A stretch of DNA of 64,000 nt from Bacillus sp. CHD6a (GCF_001293645.1 NZ_LBMD01000001.1:186001-250000); one strand, 5' to 3'. Positions 35,041 through 44,102 are shown, counted from the first letter of the stretch. Numbers and translations are program-made. Notes: generated by a model not told the origin, from the sequence alone.

Positions 35041-35892
35041 TTCTGAGGTCGTTTTTGTATCGGATTGAACTGTTTCACGGAAGGCTCTTTGGAATTTTCG
35101 GGTGTAAGGTCCTGGCATTGCCTCTGAAAACGTGACTCCGTCAATTTTGATAATTGGCATGACTTCACTTGTTGTCGATGTAAGGAATACTTCATCTGCC
35201 TTCATCAGTTCCTCTTTTTCGAATGGTTGAATTTTATAATCCCACCCATTCGCATCCATAATTTCTAATAGCTTTGTTCTCGTAATCCCGTTCAAAATCA
35301 AGTTATTAGCTGGATGTGTCAGGAGAATACCATTTTTGACGATAAAAATATTAGAAGATGAACCTTCTGTTACCATTCCGTCTCTAATAAGAATGGTTTC
35401 AAATGCCCCCGCCTCGTTTGCTTTCTGCTTGACCATAATATTATAGAGCAAGTTTAGGCTTTTTATGTCGCATCGAAGCCAACGCAAGTCTTCTGAAGTA
35501 ATGGCTTCCACTCCATATGTCTGAGCATCTTCTACGCTTTTATAAGAAAGTGGATATGCAACAAGTTGGGGAGTTAATGATTGATCATAATGGTGTGACC
35601 TGTTAGAAACACCTCTTGAAATTTGCAGGTAGAGTCCGCCCTTTTCCGTGTTATTAGCTTTAATAAGCTCAAGCAACCTATTACACAGTTGTTCTGGTCG
35701 TTCGTTTAGATGGATGCCAATTTCCCTAGCACTTCTATACAACCTTGCAATATGCTCTTTTAATGTAAAAGGAACGCCATCATATATGTTGACAACCTCA
35801 TACACCCCATCACCAAACTGGTACCCTCTGTCTTCAATATCCACTTTTGCTTCATTTCTATCCATAATCTTATCATTCAGCAATACTTTCAT
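35032..35892 (-). CDS. dat: D-amino acid aminotransferase
   Basis: 286 residues of fold-type IV PLP enzymes. It transaminates D-alanine and D-glutamate, supplying D-glutamate for cell wall. The PLP lysine is Lys144 in CDIKSLNLLYN, as in the Bacillus enzyme; the N-terminal DRGYQFGDGVYEV and later TEGSSSNIFIV and LNGITRTKLLE are family markers. The ATG at 35892 has GGAGGT 9 nt upstream; an upstream start at 35931 would lie inside exoA. The gene is 22 bp after exoA, so the two form an operon. Confidence 0.93.
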   Translation of the reverse strand: MKVLLNDKIMDRNEAKVDIEDRGYQFGDGVYEVVNIYDGVPFTLKEHIARLYRSAREIGIHLNERPEQLCNRLLELIKANNTEKGGLYLQISRGVSNRSHHYDQSLTPQLVAYPLSYKSVEDAQTYGVEAITSEDLRWLRCDIKSLNLLYNIMVKQKANEAGAFETILIRDGMVTEGSSSNIFIVKNGILLTHPANNLILNGITRTKLLEIMDANGWDYKIQPFEKEELMKADEVFLTSTTSEVMPIIKIDGVTFSEAMPGPYTRKFQRAFRETVQSDTKTTSEKA

Positions 35893-35914
35893 TTTTTCAG
35901 GACCTCCAGATAGG

Positions 35915-36679
35915 TTATTTATTCCATTCAAGCACTACAGGGCAATGGTCACTCCCAAAAATTTCAGAGTGTATTTCAGCGTCCTTTAAAGAATCCTTTA
36001 ACCGATCGGAAACGATGAAATAATCAATGCGCCAGCCGATATTTCTTTCGCGAACCTTATTCATATACGACCACCATGTGTATTTGTCTTTTTGGTCAGG
36101 ATAAAAATGGCGGAATGTATCCGTAAATCCTTCTCCTAAAAATCTCGTCATTTTTCCTCTTTCTTCTTCCGTAAAGCCAGAATTGTTGCGGTTAGATTTA
36201 GGATTTTTTAAGTCATTTTCCGTGTGTGCTACGTTCAGGTCCCCGCATAAAATAACGGCCTTCTCTTGATCTAACATTTTTATGTAAGCCAAGAAGCGGT
36301 CTTCCCAATCTAATCGGAATGGAAGTCTGGCCAAATCTCGTTGAGAGTTTGGGGTGTACACATTCACTAAGAAATAATCCTCATATTCAAGTGTAAGAAC
36401 CCTTCCTTCCGGTTCGCACACTTCGGCCTTTTCCAAATCCAATCCATAGCGTACTTGCAGTGGTTTCATTTTAGAAAAAACAGCTGTGCCTGAATATCCT
36501 TTTTTGATTGCATAGTTCCAATATTGATAATACCCTGGCATATCTAAGTTGATTTGCCCCTCTTGAAGTTTCGTTTCTTGAATACAGAAAATGTCCGCAT
36601 CCATCTCATTAAAGTAATCCATAAATCCTTTTTTAACACAAGCTCTGATTCCATTCACATTCCAAGATACTAATTTCAT
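35915..36679 (-). CDS. exoA: Exodeoxyribonuclease III / AP endonuclease
   Basis: 254 residues of the Exo III family, repairing abasic sites and 3' blocked ends. Motifs visible are LVSWNVNGIRA (3-13), FCIQETKLQEG with the metal-binding Glu (about 31-41), YSGTAVFSK, LCGDLNVAH (about 148-156) and the C-terminal GSDHCPVVLEW with the catalytic His. No signal sequence. B. subtilis ExoA is of nearly the same length (252). It is the first gene of a pair with dat. Confidence 0.95.
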   Translation of the reverse strand: MKLVSWNVNGIRACVKKGFMDYFNEMDADIFCIQETKLQEGQINLDMPGYYQYWNYAIKKGYSGTAVFSKMKPLQVRYGLDLEKAEVCEPEGRVLTLEYEDYFLVNVYTPNSQRDLARLPFRLDWEDRFLAYIKMLDQEKAVILCGDLNVAHTENDLKNPKSNRNNSGFTEEERGKMTRFLGEGFTDTFRHFYPDQKDKYTWWSYMNKVRERNIGWRIDYFIVSDRLKDSLKDAEIHSEIFGSDHCPVVLEWNK

Positions 36680-36729
36680 AGGTGCATGTTATTCCCTTCT
36701 AAACTATTACTATATTTAGCCCAGTATAT

Positions 36730-36765
36730 CAAAAAGAACCGCTTCTCAAAAAGAAAAGCGATTCC
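36730..36765 (-). terminator. Terminator of DUF899-glyoxalase gene
   Basis: On the minus strand GAATCGCTTTTC pairs with GAGAAGCGGTTC (two G-U pairs) around TTTTT, then TTTTTGAT. Confidence 0.82.
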
Positions 36766-36772
36766 AACTTAG

Positions 36773-37681
36773 TCATTCCACTTGAAATAGATGGAATTTT
36801 AATCCGTAAGGATCACTTACCATCACACTCTTCTCGCTAAACTCCTTCGTAATGATGCAGTTATTTGAAAGTAGGACCTTCTTAGCATCTTCCATGTTTT
36901 CAACAGCGAATTCGAAAAATACGGATGGATCACAACCCTTGTTATGATTCTCTACATATAAATTTGTGCCATTCATAGTAAATAGTGTTTCAGACTCTGT
37001 ACTTTTTTCTGGTTTCATCCCAAGGATTTGGTGATAAAAATCAATAGCATTCTCATAATCTTTCACTTGTATTGCGATGTTATTTGTCAACTGGTAAGAG
37101 GAACGGTCATTGATTTTCTTACTTGGTTTATAATCTTCATATCCAGAAGGAAGTAGATCGAATAATGGCCAAACCGAACAAAAATCATCTCCTGGTCCGA
37201 AAAACGCGCTTGCATGACGGTAAATATCTCCCTTATCATCTTTTGTAAAAACGGTAACGCCAGGATAATAGCCACCATTCACCACAAATCCCATGTCTTC
37301 TTTAAAAGTAGTGTCTTTAGTGGATACAACTGGAAAAACCCAACTTCTCTCTGCTGCGAAATTCTCTTGGATTTCTGTTGCATCTGGGGTTGATACAACA
37401 AACGCTGCCTTCCTGCGGATATGATGGTATACACTATTAAACCCATCTGCCCACATCGTGCAATAGGAACAGCTTTTCCCCATATTGTGAACCACAAATA
37501 ATTCAGTTTTATCTTCAAACAACTCTGCCAAGCTTACCCTACCATTTTGAAAAGATGAGAAGACATAATGATCGACTTTCTCTTTTACTATGTTGCGTTT
37601 TAATTCTGCCAACTGCTTTTTCTTTTCAAGGATTTCCTGCTCGAGCTGTTGAATTTCTGTTAACATCTCCGTTTGGTTCAA
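36773..37681 (-). CDS. DUF899 (thioredoxin-like) / VOC glyoxalase fusion
   Basis: About 302 residues with two domains. The first (to about residue 205) is DUF899: a coiled N terminus (EIQQLEQEILEKKKQLAELKR), FVVHNMGKSCSYCTMWADG with a CxxC pair, and FFGPGDDFCSVWPLFDLLP. The second (about 212-302) is a vicinal oxygen chelate domain: NIAIQVKDYENAIDFYHQILG through VSDPYGLKFHLFQVE. DUF899 proteins are thioredoxin-like with no settled role. Start codon uncertain: the only GGAG is 8 nt before a TTG at 37681, and GTG codons at 37690 and 37684 are alternatives. Confidence 0.83.
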   Translation of the reverse strand: MNQTEMLTEIQQLEQEILEKKKQLAELKRNIVKEKVDHYVFSSFQNGRVSLAELFEDKTELFVVHNMGKSCSYCTMWADGFNSVYHHIRRKAAFVVSTPDATEIQENFAAERSWVFPVVSTKDTTFKEDMGFVVNGGYYPGVTVFTKDDKGDIYRHASAFFGPGDDFCSVWPLFDLLPSGYEDYKPSKKINDRSSYQLTNNIAIQVKDYENAIDFYHQILGMKPEKSTESETLFTMNGTNLYVENHNKGCDPSVFFEFAVENMEDAKKVLLSNNCIITKEFSEKSVMVSDPYGLKFHLFQVE

Positions 37682-37878
37682 CACGATCACTCCATTTCTA
37701 TAATGACTATTCTTTTCAATTGGGACGTTTCACTCTTGATAGAATTCTATCTAACTATTATACAATCTTTGAAGTGAAATAAAATTAAATTTTCTAAAAA
37801 CGCAAAATATTTCAAGTGCACCATCATATAATAATACAACTACTACTTCCCTACATTTCATGTAAAGGAGAGATGTTT

Positions 37879-38217
37879 ATGAGAGAAGCGCCAAATTACG
37901 GAGAATTTTACCCAAAGTCTTTGGTTCCAATTAATAAGAATGACCTTGTGATTTTTTTAGAAAAAGTGACGGACTTTGAGTGTTGTGATAATTACAGCCA
38001 CTGGTTAATTGCCCTCGAAGGCAGAGCAATGGGGACGGGAGATGATTATTACCATTGGCAAGTAGTTGTGTTCCCTGCAGAAATAGGTGGAGGTTTTGAC
38101 TATAAACATCCCCTATATGTTTCTTCCTTCTTCTTATCCATTGATGAGGCTATTGATTACACGTCAGAAGTGGAGCGTATTGCTAGTGACGGTCAGCTTT
38201 ATACAATCGCTGGTTAA
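37879..38217 (+). CDS. Conserved hypothetical protein
   Basis: 112 residues starting MREAPNYGEFYPKSL with AGGAG 8 nt before the ATG; the frame is open upstream to 37816 but without a ribosome site. No signal peptide or membrane helix. It is compact and aromatic-rich (DNYSHWLIALEGRAMGTGDDYYHWQVVVFP) with an adjacent Cys pair (FECCDNY). I do not recognise the family. It is a single plus-strand gene, divergent from the DUF899 fusion gene and followed by an A/T-rich hairpin. Confidence 0.75.
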   Translation: MREAPNYGEFYPKSLVPINKNDLVIFLEKVTDFECCDNYSHWLIALEGRAMGTGDDYYHWQVVVFPAEIGGGFDYKHPLYVSSFFLSIDEAIDYTSEVERIASDGQLYTIAG

Positions 38218-38228
38218 GGAAAAAAGTG

Positions 38229-38262
38229 TAAAAAAAGAAAAACACTATGTTTTTCTTTTTGC
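38229..38262 (+). terminator. A/T-rich hairpin terminator
   Basis: AAAAAGAAAAAC pairs with GTTTTTCTTTTT around ACTAT; the right arm itself gives the U-rich tail. It follows the hypothetical gene stop by about 15 bp. Confidence 0.6.
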
Positions 38263-38336
38263 AGGTGTTTGTGAAAGATTATACATATGATGCCTCTAGA
38301 TACCTTTTTCCTACAAATCCTCTTCCCTTCACAATT

Positions 38337-38366
38337 AAAAAAAGCCCACCGCAAAAGCGATAGACC
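38337..38366 (-). terminator. Terminator of the fixABCX-type operon
   Basis: On the minus strand GTCTATCGC pairs with GCGGTGGGC (three G-U pairs) around TTTT, then TTTTTTT. It begins 2 bp after the fixX stop. Confidence 0.82.
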
Positions 38367-38367
38367 C

Positions 38368-38664
38368 CTAAGCTAAACGGAACACAATTCCATGACCGCC
38401 TTTTGGATACTCCCATTTAATATTTTGATGGGGACAACCAATTCGGCAGCTTCCACACTCATGACAACCCTCGTAACCTACATGCATCCTAATATTTTCC
38501 CATTTATAGATCTCTGCTGGACAAAAGATGGTACAGATTTTATCAGGACATTTTGTTAAACAAATATCTTCATCCATGACCGTCAAATGAGATTTGGTGT
38601 CAGCATTAAAGCGAACCAGGTATTGTTTTTCTTCGATAGACTGACCCTTTTTCTGTTCACTCAT
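38368..38664 (-). CDS. fixX: FixX-type ferredoxin
   Basis: 98 residues; an iron-sulfur partner of the FixC oxidoreductase. Cysteine clusters are CLTKCPDKICTIFCP and CHECGSCRIGCP, giving one complete 4Fe-4S motif (CxxCxxCxxxCP) plus the altered first set typical of FixX. The ATG at 38664 overlaps the fixC stop, so the pair is coupled; the frame upstream of it lies within fixC. It probably carries electrons between FixC and the quinone pool or another acceptor. Cytoplasmic, membrane-associated through FixC. Confidence 0.92.
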   Translation of the reverse strand: MSEQKKGQSIEEKQYLVRFNADTKSHLTVMDEDICLTKCPDKICTIFCPAEIYKWENIRMHVGYEGCHECGSCRIGCPHQNIKWEYPKGGHGIVFRLA

Positions 38665-39959
38665 TACTTCATCACCTTCCATGCCCGGTATGCATCTCGG
38701 GCTAATTTGAGTTTCTCTTTTGGTGATCCGAGATCTTTCCAAATCTTTTTCTGTTTCTCCCACTTGGACTTACCATCAACGGTAAACATCTGGCTGGCTG
38801 CACGATTGACCATTGGGATGTACTGATCGAAGTATTGCGGAAATTTATTAAAGTGGTGGGTGGAATCCTTGTATTTTTTCATATCCTGACCAACAAAGCT
38901 CTTCATGAGGTTGACCCTGTATTGATCTAATGTTCGTTCGGAAAAATCCCCCACTGACATAGCTTCTAGAATAGTGGATGCCGCTAACCTTCCTGAGGTC
39001 ATGGCAAGGTTCGATCCCTCTCGATGGATGGCATTCACGAGCTGTGCCGCGTCCCCTACTACCAATACCCCGTCAGCAACAATTCGCCCCATTGATTTCA
39101 AGCCACCTTCTGGAATTAGATGCGCCAGGTATTCAACAGGTTCCCCTCCTGCAAGATACGGTCGGACCATTGGATGTGACTTCACATATTCCAATAGCTC
39201 ATATGGTCTTATTTTATGCTCGATTAATCCGGATAGAAGTGTTCCGACCCCGATACTTAGAGTATCTTTATTTGTATATAGGAATCCTGTTCCGAGAATT
39301 CCTTTCGTGGCATCTCCGAAAAGCTCAATGGTACAGCCCTGGTTTTTTTCGAGGTTAAAACGGTCCTCAATCACCTTACTATCCAACTTAATGATCTCCA
39401 TTGTGGCAAGGGCCACTTCATCTGGACGGTATTCCTTGTGAAAACCGAGCGATTTACCCAGTAAGGAATTCACGCCATCTGCAAGGACCACTACATCTGC
39501 ATAAACTTCACCGTCAGGCCTATCTGTCCTTACCCCCACCACTTTCCCATTTTCCACAATGCATTCAAGAACGACTGTTTCATTGACAAGTAATGCCCCC
39601 TGCTCCACGGCTTTTCCTGCAAACCATTGATCAAACTTCGCCCTTAGGACGGTGAAATTATTATAAGGTTCTTGTGCCCACTCCAGGCCTTTATAGCCGA
39701 ATGTAACGGCGGATTCCTTGTCCATCATCATAAAACGCTGCTCAACAATGGGCCTTTCAAGCGGGGCCTCTTTATGAAAATCAGGTATAATATCCTCCAT
39801 CATCTTTCTGTATAACACTCCGCCCATTACATTTTTGGATCCAGGATATTCTCCTCTTTCCAACAAGAGAACATTCGCACCGCCCTTAGCAAGTTCATAT
39901 GCACATGAAATACCCGCAGGACCAGCCCCAACCACAATACAATCAAACTTTTCAGGCAT
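38664..39959 (-). CDS. fixC: FixC-type FAD oxidoreductase (ETF:quinone oxidoreductase)
   Basis: 431 residues. The FAD-binding motif IVVGAGPAGISCAYELAKGG lies at 8-27; LLERGEYPGSKNVMGG follows, and the second FAD block is GVLVVGDAAQLVNAIHREGSN (about 292-312). It accepts electrons from the electron-transfer flavoprotein encoded upstream and passes them toward quinone through the adjoining ferredoxin FixX. Its ATG overlaps the etfA/fixB stop as TAATG. Length matches FixC (about 430). Confidence 0.93.
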   Translation of the reverse strand: MPEKFDCIVVGAGPAGISCAYELAKGGANVLLLERGEYPGSKNVMGGVLYRKMMEDIIPDFHKEAPLERPIVEQRFMMMDKESAVTFGYKGLEWAQEPYNNFTVLRAKFDQWFAGKAVEQGALLVNETVVLECIVENGKVVGVRTDRPDGEVYADVVVLADGVNSLLGKSLGFHKEYRPDEVALATMEIIKLDSKVIEDRFNLEKNQGCTIELFGDATKGILGTGFLYTNKDTLSIGVGTLLSGLIEHKIRPYELLEYVKSHPMVRPYLAGGEPVEYLAHLIPEGGLKSMGRIVADGVLVVGDAAQLVNAIHREGSNLAMTSGRLAASTILEAMSVGDFSERTLDQYRVNLMKSFVGQDMKKYKDSTHHFNKFPQYFDQYIPMVNRAASQMFTVDGKSKWEKQKKIWKDLGSPKEKLKLARDAYRAWKVMK

Positions 39960-40981
39960 TAAACCTCTACCTCCTCTCCATGTAAAGCCTTATGGAATTC
40001 CTTTACTAGCAGCGGGACAATTTCAAATGCATCTCCGACAATCCCATAATGGCAGGAATTGAAAATAGCCGCATCCGGATCTTTATTAATGGCGATAATC
40101 AATCCTGCATTCTTCATTCCCACAATATGCTGGATTGCCCCAGAGATACCAATTGCAAAATAAATCTTTGGTGTTACCGTTACCCCTGTCTGCCCGACCT
40201 GATGATGGTGCTCAACCCAGCCGGCTTCGACTACATCACGGCTTGCACCAACCACTCCTCCTAGAGTCTTAGCAAGTTGATGAACAAGTTCAAATCCTTT
40301 TTCACTTCCTAGACCTTTTCCACCTGCGACGACTATATCTGCTTCATCGATTCTTACCTTTTTGGTGGTCTCCCTGACAATCTTTAATACTTTTGTCCGC
40401 ATATCTTCTTCTTTTATATCAATTTTCTCTGCAATTAACTGCCCCCTACGGCCCTTCTCAAGTTGGAGCGCTTTCATCACTTTCGGACGGACAGTAGCCA
40501 TTTGAGGACGGTACTTTTTACAGAGGATAGTAGCCATGATATTCCCGCCGAATGCCGGGCGACTTGCCAAAAGTAATCCCGTATCTTCTTCTACATCCAG
40601 TTCGGTGGTGTCTGCAGTTAAGCCGGTTGGAAGATCCGTCGCAACCGCACTAGCAAGGTCTTTTCCTGTTGATGTGGCTCCGTAAAGAATGATCTCTGGC
40701 TTGTACTTTTCACTGCAATGAAGAAGTGCTTTCATAAAAGATTCCGTACGATACAATTGGAAGATCGGCTGATCATATACATAAACCTTGTCTGCTCCAT
40801 ATTCAAAAATTGTATCCGCAAGTCCTGTGACATTTTCACCAATGATGATTCCAGCAAGCTCCACTCCACGTTTATCTGCAAGTGTTCGTCCGGCTCCCAG
40901 CAGTTCCAAGGAAACCGGTGCAATCTTCCCTTCATTTTCTTCAATGAAAACCCAGACCCCGTTATAATCCTCAAAATTCAC
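39959..40981 (-). CDS. etfA: Electron transfer flavoprotein alpha subunit (EtfA/FixB)
   Basis: 340 residues from a GTG (40981-40979) with GAGGGG upstream. The C-terminal FAD domain is clear: VVAGGKGLGSEKGF (about 216-229), VGASRDVVEAGWV (about 241-253), HQVGQTGVTVTPKIYFAIGISGAIQH and the NKDPDAAIF loop. The N-terminal half is the EtfA fold, with LPTGLTADTTELDVEE and RPAFGGNIMATI. It overlaps the etfB stop by 4 bp (GTGA). FixB rather than housekeeping EtfA is indicated by the fixABCX gene order. Confidence 0.93.
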   Translation of the reverse strand: MNFEDYNGVWVFIEENEGKIAPVSLELLGAGRTLADKRGVELAGIIIGENVTGLADTIFEYGADKVYVYDQPIFQLYRTESFMKALLHCSEKYKPEIILYGATSTGKDLASAVATDLPTGLTADTTELDVEEDTGLLLASRPAFGGNIMATILCKKYRPQMATVRPKVMKALQLEKGRRGQLIAEKIDIKEEDMRTKVLKIVRETTKKVRIDEADIVVAGGKGLGSEKGFELVHQLAKTLGGVVGASRDVVEAGWVEHHHQVGQTGVTVTPKIYFAIGISGAIQHIVGMKNAGLIIAINKDPDAAIFNSCHYGIVGDAFEIVPLLVKEFHKALHGEEVEV

Positions 40982-41808
40982 TTCAATCCCCTCATTTCTG
41001 CAAACAACTCTTTCTTTTCCAACACTACGGAAAGCAACTGCTGCACCTGTTCGTCCGAGTTGCCCTCAAGTAACTTTCCACCCTCTGGTTTTGGTGGCGC
41101 CCAAACTTTTGCAACAATGGTTGGAGACCCCTTTAACCCTAACTGTTTCCGGTCAATATCCTCCAGGTCATTGACGGACCAAATTACAGGTTGATATCTT
41201 GCTGCCTTTAACATGTTTGGAAAAGAAGAATAGGGTACCTCATTTATCTCTTTTTCTACCGAAAGTAAACAAGGCAATGTAGTTTGAACAACCTCATATC
41301 CATCTTCAAGTTTTCGATGGACCACCATATAGCCATCCTCTTTATGAATTTCGACGACTTTATTAACAGAAGTCAATGGTGGTATATCAAGACGGCGGGC
41401 AATACCGGGCCCTACTTGTCCTGTATCACCATCAATGGTCATTTTTCCGCAGATGATCAAATCGATTGGTCTGATTTCCCTGATCTTATTGATCGCTTTT
41501 GTCAGTGCATAACTGGTTGCTAAGGTGTCCGCTCCTGCAAAAGCCCTGTCTGAAATCATATATCCCTCGTCCGCCCCAATTTCGATGCATTTCCTAATAG
41601 CTTTTACTGCTGGTGGCGGTCCCATTGTGACGACCGTTACAGTTCCTCCATATTTGTTTTTCAGGCGAACGGCCTCTTCTACCGCGTGGGCATCGTAAGG
41701 ATTTAATATTGCCGGGGCACTTGCACGGTCCATCGTATTCGTTTTTGGATTCATCTTAATTACTTTTGTATCTGGTACTTGCTTAATACAGGCAACAATG
41801 TGAAGCAA
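40978..41808 (-). CDS. etfB: Electron transfer flavoprotein beta subunit (EtfB/FixA)
   Basis: 276 residues starting at a TTG (41808-41806), chosen because AGGAGGG lies 7 nt upstream and the frame then begins LHIVACIKQVPDTKVIK, the conserved EtfB start; a longer frame to 41871 has no support. Other family blocks are NPYDAHAVEEAVRLK (about 36-50), TVVTMGPPPA, GADTLATSYALTKAI and GDTGQVGPGIARRL (about 130-143). First gene of the fixABCX-type operon. It binds the second flavin or AMP in the ETF dimer; whether this ETF bifurcates electrons cannot be settled by eye. Confidence 0.92.
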   Translation of the reverse strand: MLHIVACIKQVPDTKVIKMNPKTNTMDRASAPAILNPYDAHAVEEAVRLKNKYGGTVTVVTMGPPPAVKAIRKCIEIGADEGYMISDRAFAGADTLATSYALTKAINKIREIRPIDLIICGKMTIDGDTGQVGPGIARRLDIPPLTSVNKVVEIHKEDGYMVVHRKLEDGYEVVQTTLPCLLSVEKEINEVPYSSFPNMLKAARYQPVIWSVNDLEDIDRKQLGLKGSPTIVAKVWAPPKPEGGKLLEGNSDEQVQQLLSVVLEKKELFAEMRGLK

Positions 41809-41945
41809 ATCTATTCCCTCCTGCCCTTCATCTATTTTTTCTTGATGTATAGTAATGTATATTCGTCCCACTACTATTACTATATAAAGTAGATAAAGAG
41901 AAAATACCGATTTTTATAGATTTGTTAATAAGCAGGAACAAAAGA

Positions 41946-41979
41946 AAAACACTACTCCTTTTTGTGGGAGTAATGTTTT
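41946..41979 (-). terminator. Terminator of citR
   Basis: AAAACACTACTCC / GGAGTAATGTTTT arms (41946-41958, 41967-41979; one mismatch) with a T-rich tail on the minus strand (TTTTTCTTTTG). Confidence 0.82.
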
Positions 41980-41993
41980 CATTTTGCTTATTA

Positions 41994-42872
41994 TTAAATT
42001 CTGTATTGTGATATAAATCTTAAAAACTCATTTTGTAATGAATGCTCATATTTCATCAAAGCATAAGTCTTTGCATTTGGTAGATTTATAGACCGGCAAT
42101 CAACTTCGAGGAGCCTTCCTTCTAACAATTCGCGTCTCACCGTAGATTTAGGTAAGACAGACACCCCTAATCCCTCAATAATAAACCTCTTAGTTATATG
42201 AGTTTGGGACACCTTCATCATTTTTGTAAGAGGATATTTGGCTTTAATCTGCTGACATAGTTCCTCCCAATACCCAGGATGATTGTGAGTCAATAAGGTG
42301 TGCTGGCCAAAGATATCCTCTTCTTCAAGTGGCAACCCTGTCTCCAAATCAAAGCCATCGTGAGGCACAACCAAAACTAGGGGATCATCATATAAGGAGT
42401 GGCATTTCAGGTCTGTTTTTCTGTTAGGCAGACATGATAAACCGATATCCACTTCCTCCAATTCCACAGCATGTTCAATTTTAATTGATTCTATGATTTT
42501 AACAGATATTTCTATTGTAGGATGGGACTGAATAAATTGTTTAAGCACAAAAGGCAAAATCGTATCTGCAATTAATGGCGAAATTCCTATGGTGAGTTGT
42601 GATGTGAACCCCTGCTGAATGGAATGTAACTCCGAAATTCCTTCTTCATAAAGAGCTAATAACGTTTTTACATGTTTTAAGTAACTTCTCCCTGCCTCTG
42701 TTAACATAACTCTTCTACCATCTCGAACAAACAGTTCTATCCCGACTTCCTTTTCCAACTGCTTGATATGTACAGTCACTGTTGGTTGTGAAATATACAA
42801 TAATTCTGATGCTTTTCTGAAATTACTATGTTCTGCAGCAGTAACAAAGGTTTTTAACCAGTTCAGTTCCAT
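41994..42872 (-). CDS. citR: LysR family regulator of citrate synthase (CitR type)
   Basis: 292 residues. The N-terminal helix-turn-helix is FRKASELLYISQPTVTVHIKQLEKEVG (within 18-44 of the protein), followed by the LysR linker and a C-terminal effector-binding domain. It is divergent from a citA gene with 111 bp between them, the arrangement of B. subtilis citR-citA, where CitR represses citA. The shared intergenic region is AT-rich and should hold its operator. A terminator follows. Effector unknown. Confidence 0.87.
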   Translation of the reverse strand: MELNWLKTFVTAAEHSNFRKASELLYISQPTVTVHIKQLEKEVGIELFVRDGRRVMLTEAGRSYLKHVKTLLALYEEGISELHSIQQGFTSQLTIGISPLIADTILPFVLKQFIQSHPTIEISVKIIESIKIEHAVELEEVDIGLSCLPNRKTDLKCHSLYDDPLVLVVPHDGFDLETGLPLEEEDIFGQHTLLTHNHPGYWEELCQQIKAKYPLTKMMKVSQTHITKRFIIEGLGVSVLPKSTVRRELLEGRLLEVDCRSINLPNAKTYALMKYEHSLQNEFLRFISQYRI

Positions 42873-42983
42873 TGGACTTCACCCTCTTATTATCTTTATT
42901 AATCAATATATTTAATAATCTTTAATTTTCATAATCATCCATATTTTATAAGATATAAATAACAAAAGAAAGGGTGATTATGA

Positions 42984-44072
42984 ATGGATGTAAAAAGAGG
43001 ATTAAAAGGTGTCATTGCTGCTCAAACAAGTATTGCCGAAGTGGATGGGACAAATGGCCGTTTAGTTTATCGTGGATTTGAGATTAGAGACATTTCAAAT
43101 GAGTTTTCTTTCGAGGAAATTGCTCATCTCTTATGGTTCGGAGAACTTCCTACTGCTGTACAGTTAGAAAAATTCAAGTCAATTTTTACATCATATAGGC
43201 GCCTCTCCCCAACGATGAAAAAAGTCTTATTTGCTCTTCCAGAAAATATGGATATGATGAGTATCATAAGAACAGTGATTTCCAGTGCCGGAGACCAATC
43301 TATGAAGTGGAAACCTACATTTGAAGATGCGATGAAACTGACAGCGGTTATCCCTATAATCATTGCCTGTAGAAAGAGAAGTTTAGAAGGAAAAGAATTA
43401 ATTCCTCCGCGTCTAGATTTAAGCCATGTTGAGAATTATTTGTATATGTTAAACGGAAGAGAAGCAAGCCCTGAGCATGTCCGTGCATTGGAGACGTACA
43501 TGATACTGACAATGGAACACGGTATGAATGCATCAACTTTCTCCGCCAGAGTAACCGCTTCAACCGAAACGGACCTTGCATCTGCAGTGACTTCTGCAAT
43601 CGGTACGATGAACGGCCCCTTGCATGGTGGCGCACCATCTGAGGTAATATTTCTTTTGAACGAATTGAGTGAAGTAAAAGACAAAAAGTTGCACTTACGA
43701 GAAAAAATACTGGCAGGAGAAAAACTGATGGGATTTGGGCACCGAGTATATAAAACGCGTGATCCCCGGTCTATTGCACTAAAGGAAACTTTATCTAGCC
43801 TTGTAGGAAGAGATAGATGGCTGGATTTAGCTTTAGAGGTAGAGAGTGCGGCTATCGATGTGTTGGAAGAACTCAAACCAGGTAGAGGACTATATACGAA
43901 TGTTGAGTTTTATGCAGCAGCCATTATGAAAGCAATTCAAATGGATTCTTCCCTTTTTACGCCAACCTTTACAGCTAGTCGAATGGTCGGTTGGACCGCG
44001 CATGTTTTGGAACAGGCTGAGGATAATGTGATTTACCGGCCGTTGTCGAAGTATGTGGGGAATTATAGGTAA
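42984..44072 (+). CDS. citA: Citrate synthase, CitA type
   Basis: 362 residues; condenses oxaloacetate and acetyl-CoA. Active-site blocks are visible: MEHGMNASTFSARV (about 177-190), GPLHGGAPSEV (about 211-221, His), LMGFGHRVYKTRDPRS (about 250-265, His) and VEFYAAAIMKA with the following aspartate-type region near 310. Length fits the short Gram-positive form. Divergent from citR, so probably the minor, regulated synthase rather than CitZ. AAAGGGTG precedes the ATG, and a terminator follows 5 bp after the stop. Confidence 0.94.
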   Translation: MDVKRGLKGVIAAQTSIAEVDGTNGRLVYRGFEIRDISNEFSFEEIAHLLWFGELPTAVQLEKFKSIFTSYRRLSPTMKKVLFALPENMDMMSIIRTVISSAGDQSMKWKPTFEDAMKLTAVIPIIIACRKRSLEGKELIPPRLDLSHVENYLYMLNGREASPEHVRALETYMILTMEHGMNASTFSARVTASTETDLASAVTSAIGTMNGPLHGGAPSEVIFLLNELSEVKDKKLHLREKILAGEKLMGFGHRVYKTRDPRSIALKETLSSLVGRDRWLDLALEVESAAIDVLEELKPGRGLYTNVEFYAAAIMKAIQMDSSLFTPTFTASRMVGWTAHVLEQAEDNVIYRPLSKYVGNYR

Positions 44073-44076
44073 GCGA

Positions 44077-44102
44077 GCGCCTTATATAAAGGTGCTTTTT
44101 TA
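44077..44102 (+). terminator. Terminator of citA
   Basis: GCGCCTT / AAGGTGC stem (one G-U pair) with a 5-nt loop and TTTTTT tail, directly after the stop. Confidence 0.82.

Noticed and set aside
38974-39441. 155-codon plus-strand frame
   Set aside because: Shadow of fixC, which carries intact FAD motifs.
38368-41808. Nitrogen-fixation island
   Set aside because: fixABCX homologues also serve carnitine or acyl-CoA metabolism, and no nif gene is visible.
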